DNA of 64,000 nt from the NCBI RefSeq assembly GCF_022809715.1, contig NZ_CP094459.1, positions 992,001 to 1,056,000 of the forward strand, in the 5' to 3' direction. Position 1 is the stretch's first letter, and each line of letters opens with the position of its first letter. Of the stretch, positions 26,206-35,272 are shown one piece after another. The translations under genes were made by a program, and so were the position numbers. The stretch is from Burkholderia pyrrocinia (GTDB lineage Bacteria > Pseudomonadota > Gammaproteobacteria > Burkholderiales > Burkholderiaceae). A model generated the notes under the pieces. That model searched no databases and had not been told where the DNA came from. It saw only the letters and a list, made by a program, of their open reading frames with translations.

Positions 26206-27582
26206 TCAGCGGATCGTGTTCAGCACGGCTTCGACCGACTGGCCGATCGCGAGCAGCGCGTCGTCGCGATGCGGTGCCGCCGCGAGCATCAGGCCGACCG
26301 GCGCCGCGTCGCGCGGATGGCACGGCAGCGACAACGCGCACGCGTCGAGGAAGTTGAACGCGCTCGGGTTGCGCAGGATCAGCGCATTGGTGCGCGTGAA
26401 CGCGGCGTCGTCCGCTTCGAGTTCGGCGATGCGAGGCGGCACGACCGGCACCGTCGGCGCGACGAGCGCGTCGAAGCGCGACCAGACCGTGTGCGCGGCT
26501 TCGTCGAGCATCGCGGCGCGCGCGGCGAGCAGGTCGAGATAGTCGGCCGCGCTCGCGGGTTCGCCCTTCAGGATCCGCGTCAGCACGCGCGGGTCGTACC
26601 GGTCGCGGTGCTGAGCGAGCAGCGGGCGATGCCACGCGTACGCCTCGATCGGAGAGAAGCCGAAGCGGTTGATGTCCGGCAGCCGGTCGAGTGCGGAGAA
26701 GCGCACTTCCGTGACGATCGCGCCAGCGGCTTCGAGATGCTTGAGCGCGGCGTCGAGCGCGGCCGCGACGTCGGCATCGACGCCGTCCGTTACATAGTTC
26801 GTCAGCACGCCGAGCCGCACGCCTTCGAGCGGCCGCGCGGCCGGCACGTGCGGTTCGAGGCCCGCGAGCATCCGGTCGACGAGCGCGCAGCAGGCGACCG
26901 TCAGGCCGATCGGGCCGAACGAGTCGAGCGTCGTCGACAGCGGCACGCCGCCTTGCGTCGGGATCCGGCTCGCGGTCGGCTTGAAGCCCGTCAGCCCGCA
27001 CAGGGCGGCCGGAATGCGGATCGAGCCGCCCGTGTCGGTGCCGAGCGCGACGGCGGCCATCCCGTCGGCGACGGACGCGGCCGCGCCCGACGATGAGCCG
27101 CCGGAAATCCGCGCATCGCCCGGCACGTCGCGATGGTACGGCGAGCGCGGATTGCCGAAGTGCGGATTCAGCCCGAGCCCGGAGAACGCGAATTCGCTCA
27201 TGTTGGTGCGGCCGACCAGCACGGCGCCCGCGCGCTTGAGCCGCGCGACGGCGACCGCATCGGTGCGCGCGGCCGGCGCGCCATCGAGCACGCGCGAGCC
27301 CGCGCGCGTCACCTGGCCCGCGACGTCGAACAGGTCCTTCACCGACACGGGAATGCCCGCGAGCGGCGACAGCACGGTGCCCGCGGCGCGCAGCCGGTCG
27401 TGCGCGTCGGCAGCCGCGCGCGCGTTGTCGGCATCGACTTCGGTGAAGACGACGGCGCCCTGGCCCGACGGATCGGCGATCCGGTCGAGCGCGGCGTCGA
27501 CGAGCGCGCGGCTCGTGGTCCGGCCGGCGGCGAGGTCGGCGGCGAGCTGGGCGAGCGGGGGGAAGGGCGTGAACGTGGTCAT
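26206..27582 (-). CDS. Amidase, amidase-signature family
   Basis: A 458-residue hydrolase of the Ser-Ser-Lys type. The Lys lies in GIPVSVKDLFDVAG, the cis-Ser in SGGSSSGAAASVADG, and the nucleophile Ser in GTDTGGSIRIPAALCG. The substrate cannot be told from the sequence. The GntR regulator gene ends 7 nt upstream of this start, so the two form one unit and the regulator probably controls amidase expression. The ATG is chosen because upstream reading enters the regulator gene. Confidence 0.92.
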   Translation of the reverse strand: MTTFTPFPPLAQLAADLAAGRTTSRALVDAALDRIADPSGQGAVVFTEVDADNARAAADAHDRLRAAGTVLSPLAGIPVSVKDLFDVAGQVTRAGSRVLDGAPAARTDAVAVARLKRAGAVLVGRTNMSEFAFSGLGLNPHFGNPRSPYHRDVPGDARISGGSSSGAAASVADGMAAVALGTDTGGSIRIPAALCGLTGFKPTASRIPTQGGVPLSTTLDSFGPIGLTVACCALVDRMLAGLEPHVPAARPLEGVRLGVLTNYVTDGVDADVAAALDAALKHLEAAGAIVTEVRFSALDRLPDINRFGFSPIEAYAWHRPLLAQHRDRYDPRVLTRILKGEPASAADYLDLLAARAAMLDEAAHTVWSRFDALVAPTVPVVPPRIAELEADDAAFTRTNALILRNPSAFNFLDACALSLPCHPRDAAPVGLMLAAAPHRDDALLAIGQSVEAVLNTIR

Positions 27583-27589
27583 GGGCGGC

Positions 27590-28270
27590 TCAGGGGCGAA
27601 GATGTTGAAGAAGCGTGGAGCGGAACGAATCGATATGGCGTTCGACGGCCGCGCGCGCTCCGGCGGCGTCGCGCGCGGACAGCCGTTCGAACAGTTCGCG
27701 ATGCTCGTGCTGGACGTCGGCGAGATGGTGAGGTTCGGACAGCGTGACGAACCAGAAGCGCAGCGAGCGCTCGTGCAGCGCGCGCAGGATCTCGGCGAGG
27801 ACCGCATTGCGCGCGGCCGCCGCGATCGCCTGATGAAACGCGCGGTCGAGTTCCATCATGCCCTCGACGTCGTGCGTGCCGACGCAGGCCTGCCCGTCGT
27901 CGAGCAGCGCGGCCATGCGCGCGAGATCGTCGGGCGTCGCATGGCGCGCGGCGAGTTCGGCGCAGTGCGCTTCGTTGATGCGCCGCACGTCGATTACCGC
28001 GACGATGTCGTCGAGCGACAGCGGCTGCACCATCAGCCCCTTGCGCGGCATCACGGACAGCAGCCCTTCGAGCACGAGCCGGTGCACGGCCTGGTGCACG
28101 GGCGTGCGGCCGATCCCCGTGCGCGCGACGAGGTCGGCCTCGTTGAGCGCGGCGCCCGGCTTAAGGCGCATCGTGATGATGTCGCGCTGGATCAGCGCGT
28201 AGGCGCGGTCGGCGAGACTGATCGCCGACGCGGCGGGTCGGTCGCGGATGACGTCGGTCAGGGCATTCAT
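27590..28270 (-). CDS. GntR family transcriptional regulator, FCD (FadR/VanR) type
   Basis: This 226-residue regulator has an N-terminal winged helix (DRAYALIQRDIITMRLKPGAALNEADLVARTGIGRTPVHQAVHRLVLEGLL) and a C-terminal FCD ligand-binding domain with metal-binding His/Asp residues (ELDRAFHQAI, QHEHRELFERL). It is followed by the amidase gene. An earlier ATG at 28330 would add 20 residues, and neither start has a strong ribosome-binding site. It likely senses a small acid or amide and controls the amidase. Confidence 0.9.
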   Translation of the reverse strand: MNALTDVIRDRPAASAISLADRAYALIQRDIITMRLKPGAALNEADLVARTGIGRTPVHQAVHRLVLEGLLSVMPRKGLMVQPLSLDDIVAVIDVRRINEAHCAELAARHATPDDLARMAALLDDGQACVGTHDVEGMMELDRAFHQAIAAAARNAVLAEILRALHERSLRFWFVTLSEPHHLADVQHEHRELFERLSARDAAGARAAVERHIDSFRSTLLQHLRP

Positions 28271-28351
28271 GCGGGTTGCGGCGCGGCGGCCGGACGGGGC
28301 GCGATCATGGCGCGGGCGATCGGGAAGCATGGACAATCCGTGGATATTATT

Positions 28352-28363
28352 GTGATATATCAC
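28352..28363. promoter_or_regulatory. Palindrome upstream of the GntR gene
   Basis: GTGATATATCAC is a perfect 12-bp palindrome in an AT-rich patch 82 nt upstream of the chosen GntR start. It is a good candidate operator for autoregulation. Confidence 0.55.
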
Positions 28364-28550
28364 TGGTGTCCAGTGCCCGCGGCGACGGGGTGGCGTCGCC
28401 GGCACGCGAACGCGGGCGCTCCCCGGCGCGGCGTGCCACCGACTTGCAACAATGTCGACAGGATGTTGCAGGTTTACCGCGCGATCGTGCACTGAAGCAT
28501 AATGAATCCTCGTTTATCCATACGCGTGAGCGACGTACCAGACCATCGTC

Positions 28551-29735
28551 ATGAGCGAAAACACGCTTTCCCCGGCCGGTCTGCCCGGCACGTCTTCCGC
28601 TTCTTCCGATTCTCCCCGTCCCGATCCGGCGAAAACGCCCGATGCGCCGGCAGCGCAGGCTGCCGCGCAAAACGTCGCCGTGGACGGCGCGTCGCCGGTC
28701 ACGGCCGCATCCGAGCCGGGTGCGGCGGGCGCGACGGGTGCCACGGGCGATGGTGCTGCCGCGCCGCCGAAACCCGGCTCGCCGCCGCCCGGGTTCGGCG
28801 CGCCGCCCGATTTCGATACGCCGCGGCCGCCGCCCGCGAGCGCGCAGAATGCGCCGCCGGCCTACCTGAAGCAGAGCGACACGCCGTGGTCGGTGTTCGG
28901 CCGGATCATCGCGGCGCGCGCGCGCCGGCTGTTCGACCGCGCCGGCCAGCGCATCACGCAGCGCACGCTGCGCATCGGCGTGTCGGCGCGGATCTTCCAT
29001 CCGGAACCGGGCGCGAAGGGGCTGCGGGGCAAGACGCTGCAGTATCTCGAGGAATCGATCGCACACTGGGTGATGTCGCGCGACGTGCTCGTGTTCATGA
29101 TTCCGACCGTCGGCCACCAGGGCATGATTCACCCGAGCAATATCCGCCTGCGCGACTACGCGAAGCATCTCGACGGCCTGCTGCTGCAAGGCGGCGCCGA
29201 CGTGTCGCCGCAAACCTATGCGGCGTCGGACGCCCGCCCCGAATGGCCGGGCGACCGCGTGCGCGACATGTACGAACTCGAGCTGCTGCACGAGTTCGTC
29301 GAATCCGGCAAACCCGTGCTCGGCGTCTGTCGCGGCTGCCAGTTGATCAACGTCGCGTTCGGAGGCTCGCTGTACCAGGACATCGCCACCGATGTACCGA
29401 CCGCGAATGCGCACGTGAGCGAGCATTACGACCAGCATCGCCACGCCATCCGCTTCCCCGACTCGTCGACGCTCGCGAGCATGTTCCCCGGGCGCAGCGA
29501 AGCGATCGTCAACTCGATCCACCACCAGGCGATCCGCGATCTCGGCCGCGATTTGAACATCGAGGCGGTGTCGGCCGGCGACGGGATCATCGAGGGCATT
29601 CGCCATCGCCGTTCGCCGTTCGTCGTCGGCGTGCAATGGCATCCCGAGTTCCATCGCGCGGGCGGCTCGGAGCTGCTCGACTGCACGCCGCTGCTCGATG
29701 CGTTCCTGCGCGCGGCGCGCGAAACCCGTCTGTAG
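28551..29735 (+). CDS. Gamma-glutamyl-gamma-aminobutyrate hydrolase family protein (peptidase C26)
   Basis: A 394-residue class I glutamine-amidotransferase-type hydrolase. The nucleophile Cys is in PVLGVCRGCQLINVAFGG and the His/Glu pair in VQWHPEFHRAGG, with SIHHQAIRDLG as in PuuD-type enzymes that cleave gamma-glutamyl bonds. Unlike PuuD (~254 residues) it carries a ~105-residue N-terminal extension rich in Pro, Ala and Gly before the domain starts near RIGVSARIFHPEPG. No putrescine-pathway genes are adjacent, so the substrate is open. Confidence 0.88.
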   Translation: MSENTLSPAGLPGTSSASSDSPRPDPAKTPDAPAAQAAAQNVAVDGASPVTAASEPGAAGATGATGDGAAAPPKPGSPPPGFGAPPDFDTPRPPPASAQNAPPAYLKQSDTPWSVFGRIIAARARRLFDRAGQRITQRTLRIGVSARIFHPEPGAKGLRGKTLQYLEESIAHWVMSRDVLVFMIPTVGHQGMIHPSNIRLRDYAKHLDGLLLQGGADVSPQTYAASDARPEWPGDRVRDMYELELLHEFVESGKPVLGVCRGCQLINVAFGGSLYQDIATDVPTANAHVSEHYDQHRHAIRFPDSSTLASMFPGRSEAIVNSIHHQAIRDLGRDLNIEAVSAGDGIIEGIRHRRSPFVVGVQWHPEFHRAGGSELLDCTPLLDAFLRAARETRL

Positions 29736-29850
29736 CAAGCCGCATTCTTCGTGTCGCACGCAGGCCGGCCGCATTCCGATAAATTCGAGATGCGGCCGTT
29801 TCGTTTTGAACGATAATCGCGAGTTCCGATTCGTTCGCCGGAGTCTGACG

Positions 29851-30540
29851 TTGGCTTTCCGAAACTTTTCCCCTGCACGATGCGCAACGTGGATCGTTGC
29901 ACTGGCCGCCTGCGCGCAAGCGGGCGCGGCCTGGTCCGCCGACGCGACCGCGCCGGTCGCCGGTACGCGTCCGGCGGTCACGAGCCTGAGCGGCGATGCG
30001 GTGCCGGCGGCATCCGCGTCGGACGCAAGCGCGCAAGGCAACGTCGCCGAATTGACGCAGATGCTGCACGACGGCCGGATCGTCGAGATGCGCACGACGT
30101 ACAACGGCAGCTACGGCGCGAGCCTGATGTTCGATCCGCGCGAGATGACGTACTACGTCGCGCTGTTCCAGGACAAGCATCTGTGGCGCGTGATCCGGTC
30201 GCAGGAGAAAAGTCGCGCGGAGATGGTGTATGCGAACTTCGTCCAGCAGACCGTGCAGCTCGCGGATATCGAGATCCGCCGTACCGAGCTGCAGGCGCAG
30301 AAGACGTTTCTCGAACGCGTGATCGCGCTGCAGGCGAATCGTGCGCAGCAGTTGCAGGCCGATCTGAGCGTCGCGCGCAGCCAGCAGGCCGAAGTCGCGC
30401 AGCGGCAGAAGTCGGCCCAGGAGCAGACGCACGCACTGCAGGTCGAGAAGCGGGCCGCGCAGATGCAGTTGCGTGATCTGCAGGAGCAGGTGCGGCAACT
30501 CGAGAAGCAGACCGAGACGGGGCTGCCCTCGCACAAGTAA
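29851..30540 (+). CDS. DUF2968 family secreted protein
   Basis: A 229-residue protein with a signal peptide (start LAFRNFSPARCATWIVAL, cleavage after AWSA). A globular part (NVAELTQMLHDGRIVEMRTTYNGSYGASLMFD) precedes a long coiled coil from about residue 130 rich in Gln, Glu and Arg. I chose the TTG at 29851 because GGAG lies 8 nt before it and it gives a proper signal peptide; longer in-frame starts overlap the C26 gene. The family is common in Burkholderia and has no known function. Confidence 0.82.
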   Translation: MAFRNFSPARCATWIVALAACAQAGAAWSADATAPVAGTRPAVTSLSGDAVPAASASDASAQGNVAELTQMLHDGRIVEMRTTYNGSYGASLMFDPREMTYYVALFQDKHLWRVIRSQEKSRAEMVYANFVQQTVQLADIEIRRTELQAQKTFLERVIALQANRAQQLQADLSVARSQQAEVAQRQKSAQEQTHALQVEKRAAQMQLRDLQEQVRQLEKQTETGLPSHK

Positions 30541-30573
30541 CGAGTCGTCCGACGGACGGAGAGAGACAAGCAA

Positions 30574-30605
30574 AACCCGGCGAAGCGATCTTCGCCGGGT
30601 TTTTT
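30574..30605 (+). terminator. Intrinsic terminator after DUF2968
   Basis: A perfect 12-bp AACCCGGCGAAG/CTTCGCCGGGTT stem with a CGAT loop is followed by TTTTTATT. Confidence 0.9.
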
Positions 30606-30616
30606 ATTGCAGGGTG

Positions 30617-31573
30617 TCAGTGTGCGAACGCGTCCGGTGCGTCGGTCACTCGGCGGTGGGACAGTTGCGACGTCCAGTCGAAGCCGGCGGCCGGCACAGG
30701 CGCCGGACGGGCAGGCTGCGCGCCGCGCAGCGCGTTTGCCATCGCGATCAGCGTGAGCGGATCGTCGAGCGTGTCGCGCGCATCGCGTGCGTCCGGTGCG
30801 TGCGGCGGCGAGGCGAGCCGATCGCGTGTGCGGGCGTCGGCTGTATCGCTCAGGGCTGGCGGCCGTGCAGCCAGATGCGGCACGGTCGGTGACCGGGTCG
30901 GTGCTGCCGTCGTGCGCATGATGCTTGTTCGACGTGGCGATGCAGTGGCGGTGCGCTGCACGTCGGACGTTGCCTTCGGGCGAAGCGACGCCGGACGAGG
31001 CGCGGCGTGGTACGTGGCCGGTGGAGATTCTGCAGTTTTCGCGACAGGTGTCGCCACCGTGCGCTGCGATGCAGGGTATGTCGGCGTATCGGGCTGAACC
31101 GCGGCAACCCGTATGGTAGCGGTCGATGACGTGGCGTGATCCGGCGCAATGCCGCCCATCTGGATCGTGTGCGCAGGCTCGAAGCCCGTGAACGGTTCGT
31201 GCGCGGCGATCAGCCAGCCGATGATGCCGAACGCGCCGACGCTCCAGCAGATTGCGTACATCGCGCGTCGGTCGCGAGCGCCTCGGACGGTACGTCGGGA
31301 GCGCGTGTCGGCAACGGCAGCCGGCGTGACCGGCAGCCCTGCCGATTGCGGCGCTGACGCCGCCGTGGGCCACGGCTGCCAGCGGCACGCGCGGTGCGGC
31401 CGGTCGACGTCGATGCAGGATGTCGTCAGTGTGGCGAGGCAATGCTTGCCGGGCCGTGCACCGGGCGCGCCGCGAAAGGTCCATTCGCGGCCGAACGGCG
31501 GTACGTGATCGAGCGGAGCGATGCGAGGGCGGGCGAGCGCGCCTTCGACGGGGACGAGGGGCGATGGAGTCAT
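30617..31573 (-). CDS. Hypothetical single-pass membrane protein
   Basis: A 318-residue protein with one hydrophobic segment (AMYAICWSVGAFGIIGWLIAA near residues 104-125). The N-terminal ~100 residues are Pro/Arg-rich and cysteine-containing; the ~190 residues after the membrane segment are Thr/Ala/Pro-rich and look disordered until the C-terminal DDPLTLIAMANALRGAQPARP. I do not recognise the family. It is divergent from the MHS transporter, and the region between them holds two palindromes. Confidence 0.6.
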   Translation of the reverse strand: MTPSPLVPVEGALARPRIAPLDHVPPFGREWTFRGAPGARPGKHCLATLTTSCIDVDRPHRACRWQPWPTAASAPQSAGLPVTPAAVADTRSRRTVRGARDRRAMYAICWSVGAFGIIGWLIAAHEPFTGFEPAHTIQMGGIAPDHATSSTATIRVAAVQPDTPTYPASQRTVATPVAKTAESPPATYHAAPRPASLRPKATSDVQRTATASPRRTSIMRTTAAPTRSPTVPHLAARPPALSDTADARTRDRLASPPHAPDARDARDTLDDPLTLIAMANALRGAQPARPAPVPAAGFDWTSQLSHRRVTDAPDAFAH

Positions 31574-31672
31574 GAGGGCGGTGCGCCGTGCGACACAGGC
31601 AACCGTGCCGGCCGCGGCGCGGAAATCTCGTCGCAAATCGTGACATTGTGGTCGGCCGGCGAGAGCCGGTCG

Positions 31673-31688
31673 ATCAGATCAATCTGAT
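31673..31688. promoter_or_regulatory. Inverted repeat in the divergent promoter region
   Basis: ATCAGAT-CA-ATCTGAT, two perfect 7-bp arms, lies between the hypothetical membrane protein and the MHS transporter. Confidence 0.5.
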
Positions 31689-31707
31689 TTTCGCGCCCGT
31701 TTCGGGG

Positions 31708-31723
31708 CGACTCGTACGAGTCG
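31708..31723. promoter_or_regulatory. 16-bp palindrome in the divergent promoter region
   Basis: CGACTCGTACGAGTCG is a perfect palindrome 20 nt from the preceding inverted repeat. Together they suggest an operator for an unlinked regulator. The rest of the 350-nt intergenic region shows nothing recognisable. Confidence 0.5.
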
Positions 31724-31924
31724 AATGCCGCGACGGCGGCAGCAGGGGCGACACAAGGCAAATGTCGGCTTGGCGTGGCATCATTCGCGGACCATGCCGG
31801 TGCGCGCGTCGTCGTGCGGCGCGCCGCCGGCGGGCAGCGATGCCCGTGCGCGCCGGACGGCGCCGCGGGCGTCGTCTGATCCATGCGGCGCGGATTCGCG
31901 CCATCCGAGCTGAGCGAGAAAAAC

Positions 31925-33220
31925 ATGTCCACAGCGTCACACGCCATCGTGCAGGAATCGAAATTCCGCACCGTATTCCGGGTCGTCAGCGGCAACTTCC
32001 TGGAAATGTACGACTTCATGGTCTACGGGTATTACGCATCGGCCATCGCGAAAACCTACTTCCCGAGCGGCAACGCATTCGCGTCGCTGATGCTGGCGCT
32101 GTCGGTATTCGGCGCGGGCTTCCTGATGCGGCCGGTCGGCGCGATCGTGCTCGGCGCGTACATCGACCACCACGGCCGCCGCAAGGGGCTGATCCTGACG
32201 CTCGGGCTGATGGCGCTCGGCACGCTCACGGTGGCCTCGATACCCGGCTACGCGACGATCGGCGTGCTCGCGCCGGTGCTCGTGCTGCTCGGCCGGCTGC
32301 TGCAGGGTTTCTCGGCGGGCGTCGAACTCGGCGGCGTGTCGGTCTACCTGTCGGAGATCGCGACGAAGGGCCACAAGGGGTTCTATACGTCATGGCAGTC
32401 GGGCAGCCAGCAGGTGGCCGTCGTGTTCGCCGCGTTCGTCGGCGTGCTGCTGAACCGCGCGCTGCCGGTCGAGGAAATGACCGCATGGGGCTGGCGCATT
32501 CCGTTCCTGATCGGCTGCCTGATCGTGCCGTTCCTGTTCCTGATCCGTCGTTCGCTGAAGGAAACGGACGAGTTTCTCGCGAAGCGCCACCGCCCGTCGA
32601 TGGGCGAGATCATGCGCTCGATGCTCGACAACTGGGGCATCGTGGTTGCCGGCATGGGGATGGTGATCATGACGACGGTGTCGTTCTACATGATCACCGC
32701 GTACACGCCGACCTTCGGCAAGGAAGTGCTGCACCTGTCGTCGCTCGACGCGCTCGTCGTAACCGTCTGCGTCGGCATTTCCAACCTCGTGTGGCTGCCG
32801 CTGTCCGGCGCGCTGTCCGATCGCATCGGCCGCCGCCCGGTGCTGATCGCGTTCACGGTGCTGACGCTGCTGTCGGCTTACCCGGCCGTGCTGTGGCTCG
32901 TCGGCGATCCGTCGTTCCTGCGGCTGCTCGCGGTCGAGTTGTGGCTGTCGTTCCTGTACGCGTCGTACAACGGCGCGATGGTCGTCGCGCTGACCGAAGT
33001 GATGCCGGCCGACGTGCGCACGGCCGGCTTCTCGCTTGCGTACAGCCTGGCGACGACGATCGGCGGCTTCACGCCGGCGATCTCGACGCTGCTGATCCAC
33101 CAGACGGGCAACAAGGCGGCGCCGGGGCTGTGGCTGAGCGTGGCGGCAATTTGCGGGCTGATTGCGACGCTCGTGCTGTACCGCACGCCCGACGCGCGGA
33201 ATCAGTACAAGGCGGCCTGA
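31925..33220 (+). CDS. MFS transporter, metabolite:H+ symporter family (citrate type)
   Basis: This is a 431-residue 12-helix transporter. [23 protein letters not shown] is typical of the MHS family (CitA, ProP, KgtP), together with [13 protein letters not shown] between helices 2 and 3 and [11 protein letters not shown] in the second half. [16 protein letters not shown] most resembles citrate-proton symporters. The start [16 protein letters not shown] is preceded by GCGAGAAAAAC; an earlier ATG 42 nt upstream is less likely. It probably imports citrate or a similar tricarboxylate. Confidence 0.92.
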   Translation: MSTASHAIVQESKFRTVFRVVSGNFLEMYDFMVYGYYASAIAKTYFPSGNAFASLMLALSVFGAGFLMRPVGAIVLGAYIDHHGRRKGLILTLGLMALGTLTVASIPGYATIGVLAPVLVLLGRLLQGFSAGVELGGVSVYLSEIATKGHKGFYTSWQSGSQQVAVVFAAFVGVLLNRALPVEEMTAWGWRIPFLIGCLIVPFLFLIRRSLKETDEFLAKRHRPSMGEIMRSMLDNWGIVVAGMGMVIMTTVSFYMITAYTPTFGKEVLHLSSLDALVVTVCVGISNLVWLPLSGALSDRIGRRPVLIAFTVLTLLSAYPAVLWLVGDPSFLRLLAVELWLSFLYASYNGAMVVALTEVMPADVRTAGFSLAYSLATTIGGFTPAISTLLIHQTGNKAAPGLWLSVAAICGLIATLVLYRTPDARNQYKAA

Positions 33221-33264
33221 CAGGCGCCCGCACATCGTGCGGCGCCGGCCGCATGCATCGCATT

Positions 33265-33294
33265 GAAAAAGGGAGCGCGCTGCGCTCCCTTTTT
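33265..33294. terminator. Bidirectional terminator
   Basis: AAAAAGGGAGCGC-GCT-GCGCTCCCTTTTT serves both the MHS transporter and the convergent TPR gene. Confidence 0.9.
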
Positions 33295-33303
33295 CGTCTG
33301 CGT

Positions 33304-35142
33304 TCAGGCTTCACGCAGCTTGTCGGCGACCATGGCCGCCACGTCGAGCCACGCGCCCGGCGCGGGCTGGCGGGCGATCCTGGCCTGCGGATACCACGGG
33401 CAGTCGTCGCCGGTGAACCAGCGCCAGTCGGGTGCGAACGGCAGCATGACCCACAGCGGCTTGCCGAGCGCGCCCGCGAGGTGCGCGACAGCCGTATCGA
33501 TCGTGACGACGCCGTCGAGCCGCTCGATCAGCGCGGCCGTATCGGCGAAGTCGTTCAGCCGACCGTCGAGGCGATGCACGCGCGGATGCGCGTCGACGCG
33601 CGCACGTTCGTCGTCGTCGAGTGCGGGCTGCAGCACGATCCAGTCGATGTCCGGCAGCGCGAGCAGCGGCGCGAGCGCGTCGAACGGCATCGAACGGTTT
33701 TCCTGCGCCTGGCGGCGCCCCGACCACGCGAGGCCGAACTTGCGTTTCGACTGCCCGCCGAGCGAGCCGCGAAAGCGCCGGCGAGCGCCTTCGGGCGCGT
33801 CGAGGTAGCGCGAGCCGCCGACGATGTCCGCCGGCTGAAGCCCGAGCAGGAACGGCAGGCTCATCAGCGTGCAGGCGACGTCCGCCGCAGGCGGTTTTCC
33901 GGCGCCTTGCGCAACGAGCGTCACGCGCCAGCGCGATGCGGCGGGCGCCAGCAGCGACACGAGTTCCGGCTGGACTTCGAGCACGACGCGCGCGCAGCGT
34001 GCGCGGGCAAGCGGCACGAAGCGGACGAACTGCAGCGTGTCGCCGAACCCCTGTTCCGCGCGGATCAGCAGCGTGCGCGACGCAATCGGCTCACCCTGCC
34101 AGCGCGGCAGCGTGCCGAGCGGTATCGCGCCCGGCGTCTCGTGGCGCGCTTCGTACGCGGGCAGGCCGCGCGTGAAGTCGCCGAGCGTCAGCAGCGTGAC
34201 CGCGCGGTGCAGCCGCGCGAGCGTGAGATCGGGTTCGACGCGCAATGCCTGGTCGAATGCGCGCAGCGCCATCTCGTGCGCGCAGAGCGCGTGATGTGCG
34301 TTGCCGAGGTTCAGCCACGCCAGGCTGAACGACGGATCGAGACCGACGGCGCGCTCGTAGTAGGGCAGCGCGTCGCGGTGACGCGCCTGCGCGCACAGTG
34401 CGTTCGCGAGCCCGAACAGCGCAAGCGGGAACGGCGGATGCAGCGCGAGCGCGGCTTCGAACGAGGCGGCCGCCTCGGCATGCCGGCCGACCGCATCGAA
34501 CGTATTGCCGAGATTGAAATGCGCGGCGACGAAGCGCGGCTGCGCGGCGATCGCGGCCTGGAAGTGTGCGATCGCGTCGTCGGCGCGGCCCATCGCGTTC
34601 AGCGCCATCGCGAGGTTGTTGTGCGCGCCCGCATGCCCGGGCCGCAGTTCGAGCGCGCGTCGGAACGCTGCGAGCGCGTCGTCGTGGCGGCCGAGCGCGT
34701 TCAGCGCGTTGCCGAGATTGTTGTGGATCGATGCGTCGTCGGGCGTGAGCCGAAGCGCGCGGCCGAACGCGTCGATCGCATCCTCATGGCGCTGCAGCGC
34801 CGCATACGCGTTGCCGAGGTTGTAGTGCGCGAGCGGAAATTCGGGCGCGAGCGTCAGCGCGTTGCGAAAGCGGTCGATCGCGTCGTCGAGCCGGCCGAGC
34901 GCTTTCAGCGCGTTGCCGAGATTGAGCTGCAGCGCGGCATCGTCCGGACGCAGCGCGACGGCGCGGCCGACGAGATCGGCCGCCTCGGCATGCTGGCCCT
35001 GCTGGTGCCGCAGCACGCCGAACAGATGCAGCGCATCTGCGTCGGCGGGGTTGGTGGCGAGCGCGGCGCGATAGCCGTGCTCAGCCTCGGCGAGGCGGCC
35101 CGCGCGGTGTGCTGCATACGCTCGGTCGAATGCGGAATCCAT
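33304..35142 (-). CDS. TPR-repeat protein with glycosyltransferase-like C-terminal domain
   Basis: A 612-residue protein. Residues ~5-350 are tandem 34-residue TPR units, with repeated NLGNA, DDAI, GRxxDAL and P-x-F/D patterns; at DNA level this gives a visible ~102-bp period at 34.2-35.1 kb. The C-terminal ~230 residues resemble a GT-B/GT9-type domain: LLIRAEQGFGDTLQFVRF, KFGLAWSGRRQAQEN, VVTIDTAVAHLAGALGKPLWVML and the final WYPQARI. Such TPR-GT proteins are common in Burkholderia with no proven acceptor. Start MDSAFDRAYAAHRAG. Confidence 0.88.
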   Translation of the reverse strand: MDSAFDRAYAAHRAGRLAEAEHGYRAALATNPADADALHLFGVLRHQQGQHAEAADLVGRAVALRPDDAALQLNLGNALKALGRLDDAIDRFRNALTLAPEFPLAHYNLGNAYAALQRHEDAIDAFGRALRLTPDDASIHNNLGNALNALGRHDDALAAFRRALELRPGHAGAHNNLAMALNAMGRADDAIAHFQAAIAAQPRFVAAHFNLGNTFDAVGRHAEAAASFEAALALHPPFPLALFGLANALCAQARHRDALPYYERAVGLDPSFSLAWLNLGNAHHALCAHEMALRAFDQALRVEPDLTLARLHRAVTLLTLGDFTRGLPAYEARHETPGAIPLGTLPRWQGEPIASRTLLIRAEQGFGDTLQFVRFVPLARARCARVVLEVQPELVSLLAPAASRWRVTLVAQGAGKPPAADVACTLMSLPFLLGLQPADIVGGSRYLDAPEGARRRFRGSLGGQSKRKFGLAWSGRRQAQENRSMPFDALAPLLALPDIDWIVLQPALDDDERARVDAHPRVHRLDGRLNDFADTAALIERLDGVVTIDTAVAHLAGALGKPLWVMLPFAPDWRWFTGDDCPWYPQARIARQPAPGAWLDVAAMVADKLREA

Positions 35143-35272
35143 GACGCGAAAACTGGCGGAAAGCGCGTATTTTCCCACACCGCGCATGGGTGCCGCGCAT
35201 CGGCCGGTCGGCATATGGCCCCGTCACGCGGAGCGGCGTAGACTTGCAGGGTCGCGTGTCATCGAGGTTCTC

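Noticed and set aside
31588..35241. A 1217-codon plus-strand frame over the transporter and TPR genes
   Set aside because: Out of frame with the MHS transporter and antisense to the TPR protein. The periodic Arg-rich sequence comes from the TPR repeats.
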